The position numbers were made by a program, and so were the translations under genes. The notes below the pieces were generated by a model that worked only from the letters and a program-made list of their open reading frames with translations, was not told where the DNA came from and ran no database searches. A stretch of 64,000 bases of DNA, taken from Sanderia malayensis. Its lineage: Eukaryota > Cnidaria > Scyphozoa > Semaeostomeae > Pelagiidae. The stretch lies in NCBI GenBank assembly GCA_013076295.1, contig RQOL01000828.1, positions 2,232,001 to 2,296,000 of the forward strand, in the 5' to 3' direction. Shown in pieces: positions 33,088 through 45,587 of this stretch (the stretch's first letter is position 1; every line of letters starts with the position of its first letter).

Positions 33088-36000
33088 ATGAACAAGGAGG
33101 CAATTTCATGCCTCTGTTTTTTCACATTATTCTTGGTAAGGATGAGATGTACACAATCTGCAGGTATGATTAATTTTAATTTTTATTTCGTTTCTTTACC
33201 ACCTTTTAAGTAACGGGAATTCGAAATAGTGACTTTCTTCCGGGTATATAATTTATTCATCAAATCAGTCTTAGTAGCCAGAAATGACAATGTTATCTGT
33301 ATTTACCTGTTCCTAGTTTTAAAGAAATACAAAGGAAAAGTTAAGGAATTGCTGAGGAATTTTGAGTACTCAAATTTGGCCGTCATTTAAGGAAGTTTCA
33401 GTACCGAGCCTCAGACGAACTTGCTTATAAAAAATGTATGCAAAGCCCCTCTCGCGAGAAAGTTAATCTTAATATATCACCCTTTAAGAAAAACGCCAGA
33501 CTTAAGAATATAAGCCCCCCCCCCGCTCAAATGAGGAGCTGGGAGCTTATTCAAGGGTTTACGATAACCATAATAGGGAGATGAAGACAGATTGCCCGTT
33601 TGCAGAGTATGGCAGTGGCGCACCCAAGATCAGTGCCGGAGGCGCCCCTGGACAAAATTGTTTTGAAAACCACACCCTTTTAATTACTGGGAAACACCCA
33701 TTTAACAGTAATGCTAGCATCATAATCGTATCAGAACTCTCCTGGATTCTTAAACAAACTCACGGAGGGCTCACGGAACCTGGATTCTTTTACAAAACGG
33801 CCTAAAAGCACGTTAACATCTAGAAAATAGTTGGAATAGCGCACCTGAGTGGCGCTCCCAACCAATATCTGGGGATTTGGCGCACCCGCACCCGCGTTGT
33901 AGTCCTGTTGGCGCACCCGAGATCTTGTCGAAATCGGCCATACTCTGCAAACTGGAGATTGCCCCTGGTTCTATACTGAAGAGGGGCAAACAAACACTTA
34001 CAGTGACAGAGTGACATCATTCCCTAAGCCCCACCTTCCCTAGTCCCTACCCTAAGAGCACACAATGGTTCAGTGATAACCCTTTTTTCAAAAATTGTTT
34101 CTATGTTTGTCTAGCATGTGATGGTGCTCTTGGAATGGAAAGTGGGAAGATCTCAGCAAGCCAGTTAACAGCCTCAGGCACACATGGATCATATGGGGCC
34201 AATTACTCCAGATATAATGGCAAATCTGCATGGTGCTCTATAATAGGGTCTTCACCTGGTGAATTTCGTGAAAAAGACCACTACCTTCAGATAGACCTGT
34301 TACATGATTTTAAAATTACTGCTATGGCTTTTCAGGGGCTTTCCAGCGGATATTCTTTTGGTCCCCTATTCAAACTTTTGTATAAATTATCTGCAACGGG
34401 TGAACAGTTTCAAGCTGTCAAAGATATCAATGGAAGTTCTGTAAGTATATATCTGCTTGGTCTGTTTCGTGATCTTTGGAAAACTAACTTATTCAAGGGA
34501 GCTTGTCAAATGAATTTTATTTTTCTTGCAGCTGCTAAGTACAACTAACACGATCACATTTCAACCAACTTTATGTGCTCGCTACCTGAAGTATCTTCCA
34601 TTTGTAAACGAGAATCAAAAATGTGTAAAACTTGAACTATATGGTTGTGATAAGTGCATCCCCTCAACCTCAACATCTACTAGAGTAATTCCAGGCTTAA
34701 CCACTGTTGCAACGACAACAGCTTCTTCTACAATGGCACCATCTAAACCTACGAAAGGGGCTCCACTTACAGGTAAACTAATTTGATTTAGCGTTTTTTC
34801 TTCGTTATGACGCAGTCCTTATTCAGTCTTTACGCCAGCCCTAAATGGTGTTAATTTTTGTTACGCGCCATTGCAAGTATTGATAAGGTACTTTATTTTG
34901 ATTTACTATCCTTGGTCTTGCTTTTTCTTCTTCCTTTCCTTTGTTTTCTTCCTTTTCTTTGTTTTTCTTTACTTACACACTTACTTGCCTGTGCTTATCT
35001 TTCCTTGCCTTTCCCTACATTTCCTTACCTTTCCTCACCTTTCGCCATCTTTCCTTACCTTTTCTCAAAGCACGATGCATTAGATGTCATGTCATAAGTG
35101 TCCCAAAAATGTATCTTTGTTTTCTTTGCCAGGCCCTCCTGCCAAAGAACCAATGTCACTTTTGAAAATTATCGTAATAGTTCTTGTCATATTGGTTATA
35201 TTTCTGATCATCCTGGTTGTCGCACTTCGCTATCGTGTGAAAATTCGCAGCTGGTGTCGAAAGAGAAAAAATCAATCCTACCGTAACCCGAAGATCGAAA
35301 AGCAGGCGTCAGCAAAGAAGAATCTCCTACATGTCACGTATGATGCTACTGATAGCAAACAAGGTAAAACTCCACATATTGAATCATTATTCTACCAATG
35401 GTATTACGAACAGTGTTGTGTTGCCTTTATCTATTGCTCTAGAGCCAAAGGTATTATCTATTACTAACAGAGATCATAGGCTATTCAGTGTTAGCTCGAA
35501 CCTGCGATCGAGCCTTTGATGACTCAAACCAATTTCTATCCCCCTTGGAAGCTTGATAATACGAATCTTTAAACAGGATTTTACACTTCAACATTTAATG
35601 CTGTTATCAACGTGTGTCCTGATTAAATTAAATGGAAAAAGGAAAAAATAAAAACTTAGAAACCTAACCTACTATAAAAATCTCCAAAACGTTACTTTGC
35701 TAGTACTGTCCCCGCAGTAACTCGAACATTCGTTAACTCTTGACACTTTCATCCTTGGAGGTTCGAGTTATCGTTATTTTACTGTATTGGCATGCAGTAA
35801 GATCGAATAGCCATACGTTTATTTATGGTCCTGTTTAAACTTTAGAGAAAGTCAGCATTGGTGCTAGTGAAGAAAGCATCAACCATACATACAATTACAG
35901 TGAAGTTTATGCTGCTCCAATCATATCACACAGTGCTGGGAATAACAGTAGCAAGAGTTTAAGCCATTCAAAGGAATCTTTCGATCATGTTTACGATGAT

Positions 36001-37316
36001 ACGAGAATGCACAAGTCTGCAGGGTTGGAACAGAACCCCATATACGAGGGATCACAGATCTACGAGGATCCCTACCGCCTCGTGACAGGATCTATCTTGT
36101 ACACCGATACCATGGGTTTGGAAGACAAAAAGCAACTTAACGTGCGCGAGTTTCCAAGAAACAAGCTCGTGTTCAAAGAACAGATTGGACAGGGTCAGTT
36201 CGGAGAGGTTTACATCTGCGAGGTGGACGGACTGTTGGATATCATCGAAGACGAGAAGAGATACAGTTGCATGAACACGGCCGGGGTGAGCAGAGTGGCT
36301 GTCAAGATGCTAAAATCCGGAACGGAGGAATCCGTGGAACAGGAGTTCATGAAAGAGGTTCGCATCATGTCCAAGCTTGCTCACAAGAATGTCGTCCAAC
36401 TGATTGGCGTGTGCTACGGGGAGCCGAAATGCATGGTTGTGGAATACATGGAGGAGGGTGATTTGATGCAGTTCCTCCAGCGCTACCACAGATACGATGG
36501 TTTGCCTTCTGAGCAACCTCTGCCCAGTGAAGTTCCAGATGACATTCTACTCAATGACACGTTACTGTACATTGCCACGCAAATTGCCGACGGAATGAAT
36601 TACCTGTCCACGCAAGGGTTCGTGCATCGCGATCTCGCCACGCGAAACTGCCTTGTAGGCAATTCGTTTACGGTGAAGATAGCTGATTTCGGAATGTCAC
36701 GATGCCTCTATTCCAAACAGTATTACCGAATCGAGGGCAAGGCTGTACTACCGATTAGATGGATGGCTCCGGAAAGTTTGTATTATGGTGAGTTTTATTT
36801 GGAAATGTTTGCGCTATTTTCTCATCTTTGTTTGTCGTTATCCCTTGCCCAATAATTTCATGTCGTAGCTACGCGGCTCTGTACTTTCGATAATGGGAAT
36901 GTATCCAGATGCAAGAGTCGCCCCACCAGTTCTGTCACTCTACCCCCCCCCCCCCCCTCAGTCACAATTGTTTGCCTCTCCTCTTATACCTGTCCATCTG
37001 TCCATCTATAGGCACCTTCACATCACAGAGTGATGTTTGGGCGTTCGCTGTGACAGTTTGGGAGATTTTCATGTTCGTCACCCAGCCACCGTACGATTAC
37101 TTGTCGGACAAACAGGTGATTGATAACGCGTGTATTTACATGGAAAACAAGGCCAAGGCATTCAAATATCTACACCAGCCTGCCGGTTGCCCTGACGACA
37201 TCTACTCGATGTTGCTAAGATGCTGGCAGAAATCTCCTGAGACTCGGCCCGAGTTCTCTGACCTTCTTGAATTCTTCAAATCGCAACACACAGCATGGGT
37301 GGAAGTGACAATCTAA
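33088..37316 (+). CDS. discoidin-domain receptor tyrosine kinase
   Basis: Six exons, 33088-33163, 34115-34440, 34532-34772, 35133-35363, 35846-36787 and 37012-37316, give 706 aa. Exon 1 is a signal peptide. One F5/8C (discoidin) domain spans about residues 26-180 (ACDGALGMESGKISASQL to KCVKLELYGC), followed by a Thr/Ser-rich stalk and a transmembrane helix (about 224-247). The juxtamembrane part contains NPIY, a PTB-type NPxY motif, and several EDPY/DHVY tyrosines. The kinase (about 400-706) has GQGQFGEVY, VAVK (Lys near 446), HRDLATRN (Asp near 555), DFGMSR (Asp near 573) and the DDR-like YYRIEGKAVLPIRWM. All catalytic residues are present. DDRs of vertebrates bind collagen; the ligand here is unknown. 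It is shorter than vertebrate DDRs because the second, discoidin-like domain is missing between the first domain and the stalk. Confidence 0.93.
33590..33955. repeat. inverted-repeat element in DDR intron 1
   Basis: Ends TTTGCAGAGTATGGC and GCCATACTCTGCAAA are perfect inverted copies. AGATTGCCC lies just outside both ends and may be part of a target duplication. Several GGCGCACCC words occur inside. There is no coding capacity. Confidence 0.65.
34905..35070. repeat. CT-rich tract with TTTCCTTACC repeats
   Basis: Pyrimidine-rich sequence in DDR intron 3 with about eight loose copies of a 10-bp word like TTTCCTTACC. It gives long frames in all three forward phases, none coding. Confidence 0.75.
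35486..35784. repeat. TTCGAGTTA-type element in DDR intron 4
   Basis: Left end CAGTGTTAGCTCGAACCTGC and right end GTTCGAGTTATCGTTATTTT, then ACTG, are inverted and resemble the TTCGAA-rich pogo-like family. Fragments of similar sequence occur at 19550-19690 and 62030-62065. Confidence 0.5.
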
Positions 37317-37318
37317 AC

Positions 37319-38067
37319 TCCCCCCCCCCTTGCACAGATACTGCTATAAAATTTCGGGGGCATAATTAATGATGCTATGAATGCGCCTGCCTCCCTTGAG
37401 TATTGCAACTCTGGCTTCGCAGAATTCACAACGAAAGACGATATTTCTACATTCTTTACATACAATTTTCATGGTTTATAAGTCTTTAATATTACTGCTG
37501 TAATACAATATTTGTTTTTTTTGAGCGATATTTTTCAAACTTGGTACTTTTGGTATTTATTACATGATATAGTGGACATTTTCATTACAAATGTTTTGCT
37601 AAGTTGATAGCAGCTTTGATCCCGAGCAGATATATAAACTATTGTATACCTGTATAAAATTGTAGATCATAGGTTTTCCAACAGACATCTGACCCCCGTT
37701 TGACAGATATTGCTATAACATTTCGGGGGCACGGCACAGCTAATGATGCTATGAATGCGCCTGCCTCCCTTGAATATTGCAACTCTGACTTCGCAGAATT
37801 CACAACGAAAGACAATAAGACGATACTTCTACATTCTTTACACACAATTTTCATGGTTTATAAGTCTTTAATATTACTGCTGTAATACAAGATTTGTTTT
37901 CTTTTGGGCAATTTTTTTCAAACTTAGTACTTTTGGTATTTATTACATGATATAGTGGACTTTTTCATAACAAATGTTTTGCTAAGTTGATAGCAGCTTT
38001 GATCCCGAGCAGATATATAAACTATTGTATACCTGTATAAAATTGTAGATCATAGGTTTTCCAACAG
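37319..38067. repeat. tandem duplication of about 375 bp
   Basis: Two copies, about 37319-37684 and 37690-38067, share more than 90 percent by eye, including CGCCTGCCTCCCTTGA, GATATAGTGGAC and ATCATAGGTTTTCCAACAG. The duplication fills the space between the DDR stop (37316) and the convergent carrier stop (38084). Each copy carries a minus-strand AATAAA (near 37561-37556 and 37944-37939) that could serve the carrier mRNA. Confidence 0.9.
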
Positions 38068-38083
38068 GAAACAATTCTTGTCC

Positions 38084-41000
38084 TTATCCTTCCAGCCTGC
38101 CTAGTAAGGCATCTCGAACAAGCAAGCTAACGGCAGCAGACGGTACGACCTTCAAATAGGCCGCAGTTAAACCGGCGTACAATCTCGGCACACCACCCTG
38201 TCGCAAAAGTGACGTCATTATGGTGTACGAGGCACCAAGTCTTTGTTTCGTTGTTACGATCTTCTTATCGACTTGCATTGTCCGTCTTACGACATCGAGC
38301 GGATGGACGGCCTATTTCATGATGATAGAATTTAATATCCACGAATGAATCAATATCCACGACTACAGTCAAATCTGCACAGTTCGAACTCGTGTAATTC
38401 GAACTCTATCTAATTCGAACGAAATTCTCTGTCCCTTCAAGGATCACTAATGAACCAACTCTTACAAAACAAACCTCTATAATTCGAAATTTTGTAATTC
38501 GAACATTTTCACGCTTCCCCAGGGTGTTCGAATTAGACAGAGTTGACTAAATGCTAAGTTTGACAGATGACAGAAATTCAGAAATCCTAAAGCAACATTT
38601 TGAATAAAGTCTGCGTAGCCTCAAACGGAGGAGCACAAGCAAACAATCGTGTTACAGATGTTCTTTTCAGATAGATTTAGCTACTGTAAAAGCTAAGCTC
38701 CAAGCGCTTTGTTTGAAATCTAGGCTTCAGAGGGTGCTTAATAGAGCCGCTATACGGCATTTCATTTACGCATACCGTATTTTCTCGATTAAACGCCCCC
38801 GGGCGTTTATTAATCTTGCCACTTTTGGGGGGGCGCCTAATCGAGGGGGCCATTATTCGAGGGGGGCGTTTATTGGAAAGTACAAGATCACAGGCTCCGT
38901 CATTGGGTCCAGAAAAGAGAAAATGGTTTAGTTGAGCCTTGCTTTATCGAGCAACAACGTAGAAAATGAAAGTCGCCATGGTTTTGCACAAAGAGGGGGC
39001 GTTTAATCGAGGGGGCGTTTATTGCAAAAGTTGGTAGCATAAGGTGGCGTTTATTCGAGGGGGGCTTTTAATCGAGGAAATACGGTAAACTATACACACC
39101 TATTGAGATCCGCTATCTCAAAAACTCCCGGGAAATTGACATTTTTGCGAAATGACGTTAAAAATATCAAAATTTTTCGATATACCAACGAAGAAAAATT
39201 GTTGAAAATAACAAATGTTCGCAATTGAGGACGGTCGAGATAACGGATGTCAACTGTAGATAAATGTATTTTACGAATGGTACTATACAAAATACATACC
39301 GTCTGAGCAATGGTGCCAGCTAGTGCCCCGCAAACTAAAAAGGTCGATACGTTGTTGCCAATGAGTACGCTGCTTGTAGCGAAGTTCTTCGCTACGTCAT
39401 ACAGACACTGTTGAATTGCAAGGAAAGGGGCAATTGAAATCAACGTGGGGGATAGACCTGAAGCGAAATAAGATTAATATATAAACACCACAAACAGACG
39501 ACTGTATTCGCATCGAAGATTATCATTCATGACACTGTTAATAAATCGATAGGGGCTAAAAATCACGATGACAGGAAAAGTAAAAGTATTGTAAGGATGA
39601 TAAAGGCGGAAACCTTTATACCTAGACTCATTACATTGCGTCCCTGTGCCTTGCTCCTAGCTCGCTCAACACAACGGAGCCAGCCAACCTCAAACCCAGG
39701 GCCCTTCTCGCTTTGCTGACAACTGTTTACATTGTGGCCCTGGGTTCAAGGTTGCCGAGCGACCAAAACCAGTGAGGCACAGGGACACAATGTATTGAAT
39801 CTACTTTCTACGCACCTTTATATAATGCAGCAAAACCTTCTTCTTTTACGATTGTTCTTACTGCATGTGAGATGCCTTTATATTTGATCGCATCTTTAGA
39901 TGATATGTCTTGAATAGTGAGTCTTGCCCTCACCACATCCATTGGATGGGTAAATGCATTCGCCACAGCACCGGCAGTTGCCCCCGAGAATAATCTCCAT
40001 AATGGCTGATTGGGATTCTTTTCATTGTCTACAGGTGTATACTGAAACCCAAAATGGTATTAGTGAAAACCAATAGTCAGTGACAAAAGCTATTTCTTTA
40101 TGTATCTACCATGAAAGCAGTGATTGGAAATTCTAACTTTGGAAATTGAATGAAATTGACCTCACGAAGAATTGTATGCTATTAACTAGGACACCCTGAT
40201 CATTTAGAGACAAGTTTCAGCTCTCTACAACAGATGGTTCAAAAGTTCATTCCCTATTCAGAGACACAGGAAGAAGGGGAGAAGGGGGAAGTCAAGGAAC
40301 CATCGCCCCCCTGTTTGCAACAGTTTTCGTTTATTTATTGCACTCATTAGTAAAGTCCTCTTTTATCATTTGAATATCAGCGTTGAACAGCTCCCCTCTT
40401 TACAACTCCTAGCTACGTCAATGCTATTACCTTTATCATTCTTGAATACACCAAGCAGACCATTGCTGAGGTGGGAAAGATTCGTAATACGTTGGTCAAA
40501 TTGCCGGCAAATAAACCTTGCATGCCCTCCTTTTTCCATACAGATGCCAGTGTTTTAGTTATCTGCATTCTGCCTTGCTTGGCCGATGTCTGTTGTTAAA
40601 ATGAGATAAACACTAGTTATCATTAAAATTAATAATAAGTGATATAACTACTTGAATTATTTCTATATCATCCAAGCAGGTACCAACTAGGAGAAGATAG
40701 ACGTCCATTGTAATGAAGGGTGTATTGGTAGAGTACTGATTTGCCACACCCTGCAATAGTGGACAAAAGTCCTGGGACACTTATGACTTTTGCCAATTTT
40801 AACATGTATCCTTCACCCCCTGTTCCCCCCAAAATATTACTTCTATAGAAAGGCATATACAGTATCAACAAAATTAATTTTCCATGGTGATCACAGGGGT
40901 CTAGCGACGATGATAACATTGTTTTAGGGGGAGTAGGGGATGAAATGGTGCCCACAGGGAATGAAGTTTGCAGGGAGATAGCATTTTTCATCGCATTATA

Positions 41001-41643
41001 TCAAGTTTCCCAAGTAGTTCAAGTGTCCCGTATTGTAGCTTACCTGAGCAAGTATTTTGATTTTCTCTAATGGTGCAGTGACTGTTCTGGAAACCACACC
41101 CCCACATCCACCAGCAAACATAAACCTCCAGACCGGGACTTCTGATGGGGGCAGCGAAGATGGCACCTGGTCGCTGCCAAGATCAAGTGCAAAACCCCGT
41201 GCCCACTTGTCTGCAACTGCCTTCAAATCTGCAGTCGGCATGTCAGCAAAGAAGTCACAGAACTCTTCGAAATTTATAACACCATCGCCATCCTTGTCCA
41301 TTCCAGCTATTATTGACATGATCTTTCGTATTGAGATCGGACTGGAGAGTTTTTCAAGGCATTTCTGAATCTCAAAAGCATCCAACGTGCCACTCCCATC
41401 CGTATCTATCCCATTGAACACTTTGTGTAGTCTCGACTCGACAAAAGTGCAAAACTCTTCAAAGTTCAGTCGGCCATCCTGACTAGAGTCGCACTGGCAG
41501 AAATCCTGGTAGTCCTTGTCATCAACTTTTATATTCAGATTTTCGCAACAAGATTGGAGTTCTTCCCAATCGATTGTATGGTCACTGTTTACATCAACTT
41601 TCTCAAAGGCCTTCGCTAATTTCTTGACTGCCCGCTCATGCAT
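38084..41643 (-). CDS. Ca2+-binding mitochondrial carrier, SCaMC type
   Basis: Five exons on the minus strand: 41643-41044, 40589-40431, 40041-39816, 39457-39300 and 38311-38084. They give 456 aa. The N-terminal regulatory domain has four EF-hand loops: DVNSDHTIDWEE, DSSQDGRLNFEE, DTDGSGTLDAFE and DKDGDGVINFEE; the first and second are less standard. Three carrier repeats follow, each with the Px(D/E)xx(K/R) signature: TAPLEKIK, THPMDVVR and VHPLDVVR. Homologues (SLC25A23/24/25/41) exchange ATP-Mg for phosphate across the inner mitochondrial membrane under Ca2+ control; this role is taken from the family. Divergence from the vertebrate sequences is noticeable in repeats 2 and 3, so substrate assignment is tentative. 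The start is the first ATG in frame; upstream Leu/Val codons are not used. Introns 2-4 each carry repeat-derived sequence. Confidence 0.9.
38366..38548. mobile_element. pogo-like MITE, TTCGAA family
   Basis: Left end CAGTCAAATCTGCACAGTTC after TA; right end GAATTAGACAGAGTTGACT. About 183 bp in carrier intron 4. The near-complete sister copy at 55959-56143 is in reverse orientation. Confidence 0.75.
38773..39087. mobile_element. MITE with 20-bp perfect terminal repeats
   Basis: Ends TACCGTATTTTCTCGATTAA and TTAATCGAGGAAATACGGTA are perfect inverted copies. The interior has several AATCGAGGGGGCGTTTATT copies in both orientations. 315 bp in carrier intron 4. Degenerate relatives lie at 2494 and 51463. 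Confidence 0.85.
39623..39803. repeat. MITE-like element, ATTGCGTCCC family
   Basis: Starts TAGACTCATTACATTGCGTC and ends GGGACACAATGTATTGAATC, then TA. Inner arms include CCCAGGGCC and GGCCCTGGG. It lies in carrier intron 3. Confidence 0.75.
40185..40265. repeat. single unit fragment related to satellite A
   Basis: GTTTCAGCTCTCTACAACAG, then ATGGTTCAAAAGTT, matches the middle of the satellite A unit at 16555-17728. A lone fragment in carrier intron 2 shows the unit is dispersed in the genome. Confidence 0.55.
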
Positions 41644-44600
41644 GATAACAGATAACTCAATTGACAATCGTTTATTTACCAAGATTCCACGTTTTGAGCC
41701 TAACCTCGAGCTTCATACAAACAATTTCTTGCATATAATATATTGGCAATGCTTTTCCTTGGATTTCTCAGGTCAGAAAGCAATTCGAATTTGTTTACAT
41801 CTCAGTTTTCTTCCGCCTCTTGTGGGCTTTTGAGCGGGTAACCTCGTCTGCGATGAAGCCTCGTTTACAAACTATTCCTATTCATTGTTGGAGGGTATAA
41901 ATATGTATATGTTTAAATGTTCTGCTTTTGTAAAGGAAATATACCAAATAATTGGACACCACCTTTATGACTGCTCTGCTAGCATTCTCTAATTTAAAAA
42001 CGACGTCATAAATCCATATGTATTACAAATGCATTGCATTGTAATGCGACTTCGCAGCTCTTACAATTGCAGAGTGAATTATGTATGACAAGCAAGCAGT
42101 GCCGGGCCAGCCAGATAAAAGACGCAAACAACTATTGAAGCTGGGGAAATTGTTGACATAATCAAAGAATTAGCTAAGAAGATCCTAAAACAATGAATCA
42201 TTGTAAAGTGAGCAATTTATCATTGAATCCAAGCAAAAATGTTTTTATGATGGTCACTGTTGTTTAAGTAACTTGCTTAATCACCACATCTTACTACCAA
42301 TTTGTTACCACGGCATTCGGCCCATTGCATTGTTTCCATTAGGTCTCGAGTCTGGAGTTCTACAATGGCCGTCGTCATCCGGGATGTTTTGGTTTAAAGC
42401 GATCGCCTTTGTCATTTTAAACACAGGTTTGCTTAAAACTCATTAGCATTCCATTGAAAGCATTATAATTGATGTTTCACCACACAGAACTCGACTCCTA
42501 AAGCAGTGTGGGCAGGCTGAAATAAGAAGACAACATACAGGTCATACGTATTATACAGAGGAGAGACTCGGTTGTTGATCGTAAGTGAATTCTCTGATGT
42601 TTGCGTTTTTATTATAATTACCTATATCATGTTTATCTTTGCTTGAATATTCGCTTGAATATGAATCGGACCACAATATACTATGAAATATATCACGGAA
42701 TTTAAAACAGCACGGCGTTTCGGAATTTTTTTATTTTTGAGTCTGATCAGAACATCATTCCAAAGCGTGGTACGATGGAAGAAAAACAACAATTTACAAC
42801 TCGCAAGTTTAACGCTTCTACCCCAGTTATGAGTCCGTCGGGCTTCAACGTCAAGATTATTAGCGCTTTAGAATATCTAAGAAATAATTCCGATGCGGCC
42901 CTGTATTTTTATTTTCCTGTGTGCCTTTGAACATCTTCCTATCATGTTATTTTCGCTTTGTTTTGGTCATATGCGATTCGAAACCAGCCTTCTGCATCTT
43001 GAGTTGTGGCTGGGTTTATTTTTTCGACCATGAAATTAACGAAAGACAATATGTTTTACAAGAATAAGTATAAATAACTCCCTTTCTCTGCCCTCTTGAG
43101 AGGTAAATGTTGAGTGAAAAACGCTTCCACCTTGATTATTAAATCTGTTTGACCTTTGTTTATCGGGTGGTCGAGCAAAATGTTGTGCGATATTGAACTC
43201 AAAGGCAACATGATTGATTTCCTTCGCGGGCCTATATAGGCATCGTTTCAGTTAATGGCCTTGTTTCATTTCTGTGTCATCAACCAACCGAAGTCGAAAA
43301 CAACAAGAAATACTGTTTGATAAGACAAGAAATACTCTTTCATAAGTTGAATGTAAAATGTATTATATTAGTAATTATGTCGAGGAAAGGGTTGAAGTTG
43401 AAGTGAGACCAGATAATATTTATCTTCTTGCTCAAATAACAAGATAACAGTAATTCATTCACATGCATAAAGTACATGTTAATTTGGTAACATTTTTTGA
43501 AGTAAGGTTGTTTTTTTGCACCTGCGTTATTTGCAAGCGAACCTTGGCATGTGGTTGTAAATTATATGCATTCGACCTTGTCAACAAAATTGTAAGTTTC
43601 TCCAACAATTATGTTCCAAGCGAAAAATTGCGGATCTTTCAGCTATTTTTCAACTTTTGCTTACATTCTTTAGATTTCAAGTAATTTTAACAGATGTTGT
43701 TCATGTCACCTTTATCGGCTACGCGTGAAATAGACTTCATGCTTAATAGTTGCGATCATGCTAACTTGTTTCTCAATTACAAGCCTTTTTGCCACATCAA
43801 AACTTTCCACGCAACATCTGCTGTTTCGTAGCAAGCAGATATATTCAGAAAGCCAAAGCTATTAATGGTTCAGTGTGAAGTGAACCTCGATTTAAATGCC
43901 TGCCTGCAAAATAATTAAAGATAAAGTGATGCATGGTTTTACTTGGTAATACCTCGGCGAGATAAAATTACCAGGTGGACGCAAAGATTAGCAGAGCACA
44001 GGAAAATAAAAAGCCTACCCATGTGAGCAGCGTGTAGTAAAAAGAAGCAACAAGGTGTCAAACGCATCTAGAACATCCATTGCAGGGTGGCAAATTGTGT
44101 ACGAAATATTGACGATGCAATCTGTAAAAGTTCACATTTTGTTTAATTGTATCCAAAATTAGTCAACACCCACGCATCATTTTTGCATTGATTCACGAGC
44201 AATTCACCTGCTCAAAATATGAAAAAACACACCGATATATCATGCTATTAAGACCTATCGAAATATTACTTTGATAGCGGCGTTTTTTCTCTCTGCAAAT
44301 GTTGCACAGGCTGTGAAAATCTGTCCAATGAAATAGCTTTTATTTTCGAATAATTAACATAAATTCGAATAATCAAATAGCATGCAATTCGTCCAAGTAC
44401 TTTCTACCTTCTTTCGAAAATGTTAGATGGTGATTGGTTAAATGAAGGGAAAATAAGTGAAAATGTGGTCGGGACAAATTTCAGAGGAGCCCGCCCAAAA
44501 TGTGCTGTGATAGATTTGTTTATGATATCATGTGTAGCATAGCATGACCCGTGTAACTTCGTGTGTAATTCCAGATTTTTATAGAATACTCTAGAAATAT

Positions 44601-45587
44601 GTCAATACGCCAATATAGAGTATGTTAATTGCAATCGATATTATTTGCCATGTGTTCGGAATGAAAAGTTTGTTTACGTTTTAAATCACCCAACCAGAAT
44701 AGTGTATGCAGGTCACGTGATACTTATTGAGTGATGCGGTTGGTTAATCCTCGGTACAAAGTCCCACATATGCCACACAGAATGTTTTTACTTCGCTTTT
44801 TCATTACAACACAGCACAGCATTGAAACAGTACGAAAACAGCAATGAAAATCTCATAAATATGAGTTTCACCTCAATACAATTAAAGAATGAAAATAAGA
44901 CGATTTGTTTTGTTCAAATGTGAAAGCTGCCTTTATGAGTCATATCAACGTTTCACAATAAAATTTACCACTCCTGTTCTTCTCAATCTTTTCATTCACT
45001 CCCATTGTTGATAATAATATTTTTATTACTAAAGTCACAGCGTAATGACCACTGTGAATGATTATGTGTGGGCTTTAACCACGATTGTAACTATGAACAT
45101 AAATAACTTCCAAAGAAGGAAACAGCAAACACTAGTTTACTTGTCGTCGTTATAGTTTCAGTCAGTTACTTTTATTGCAAGATCTGCCTTTTTCCGCACT
45201 CTGTCAGATTTTATGATTGAACGAACGTCCGTTATAAATAGAGTGGTGTCAGCCATTTTCAACTATTTGTTCGAGTTTTAGAATTACGGTAGAATCTCAA
45301 CATAGCGGACACCTATGGGACAATGATAGTGTTCATTGTTTGGAGGTGCCCATTAAATAAAGTTCTATTAGATAGATAAGCAGGTACGAGATAGATAAGC
45401 AGGTACGAGAGACAATGAAATTTCCGTACGAAACAAAAGCTTGACTACGAAACAAGTTGTATAGATGTCTTTTGAAATTGAATTGCATCACGGTGCAATT
45501 CAATTCATTGATATCTGATGTGTTATATTTTTGATTTCAGACGTTGGAGACCAATACCTCCATATAAACTGCACACAACTTGACAAC
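41644..45587. other. long gene-free intergenic region
   Basis: About 3.9 kb between the divergent carrier and zinc-finger genes, the longest gene-free stretch without large repeats. A possible non-coding first exon of the zinc-finger gene may end at a good donor near 42581 (GATC|GTAAGT); the coding exon begins after an acceptor at 45540. Otherwise nothing was recognised. It is a candidate regulatory domain. Confidence 0.5.
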
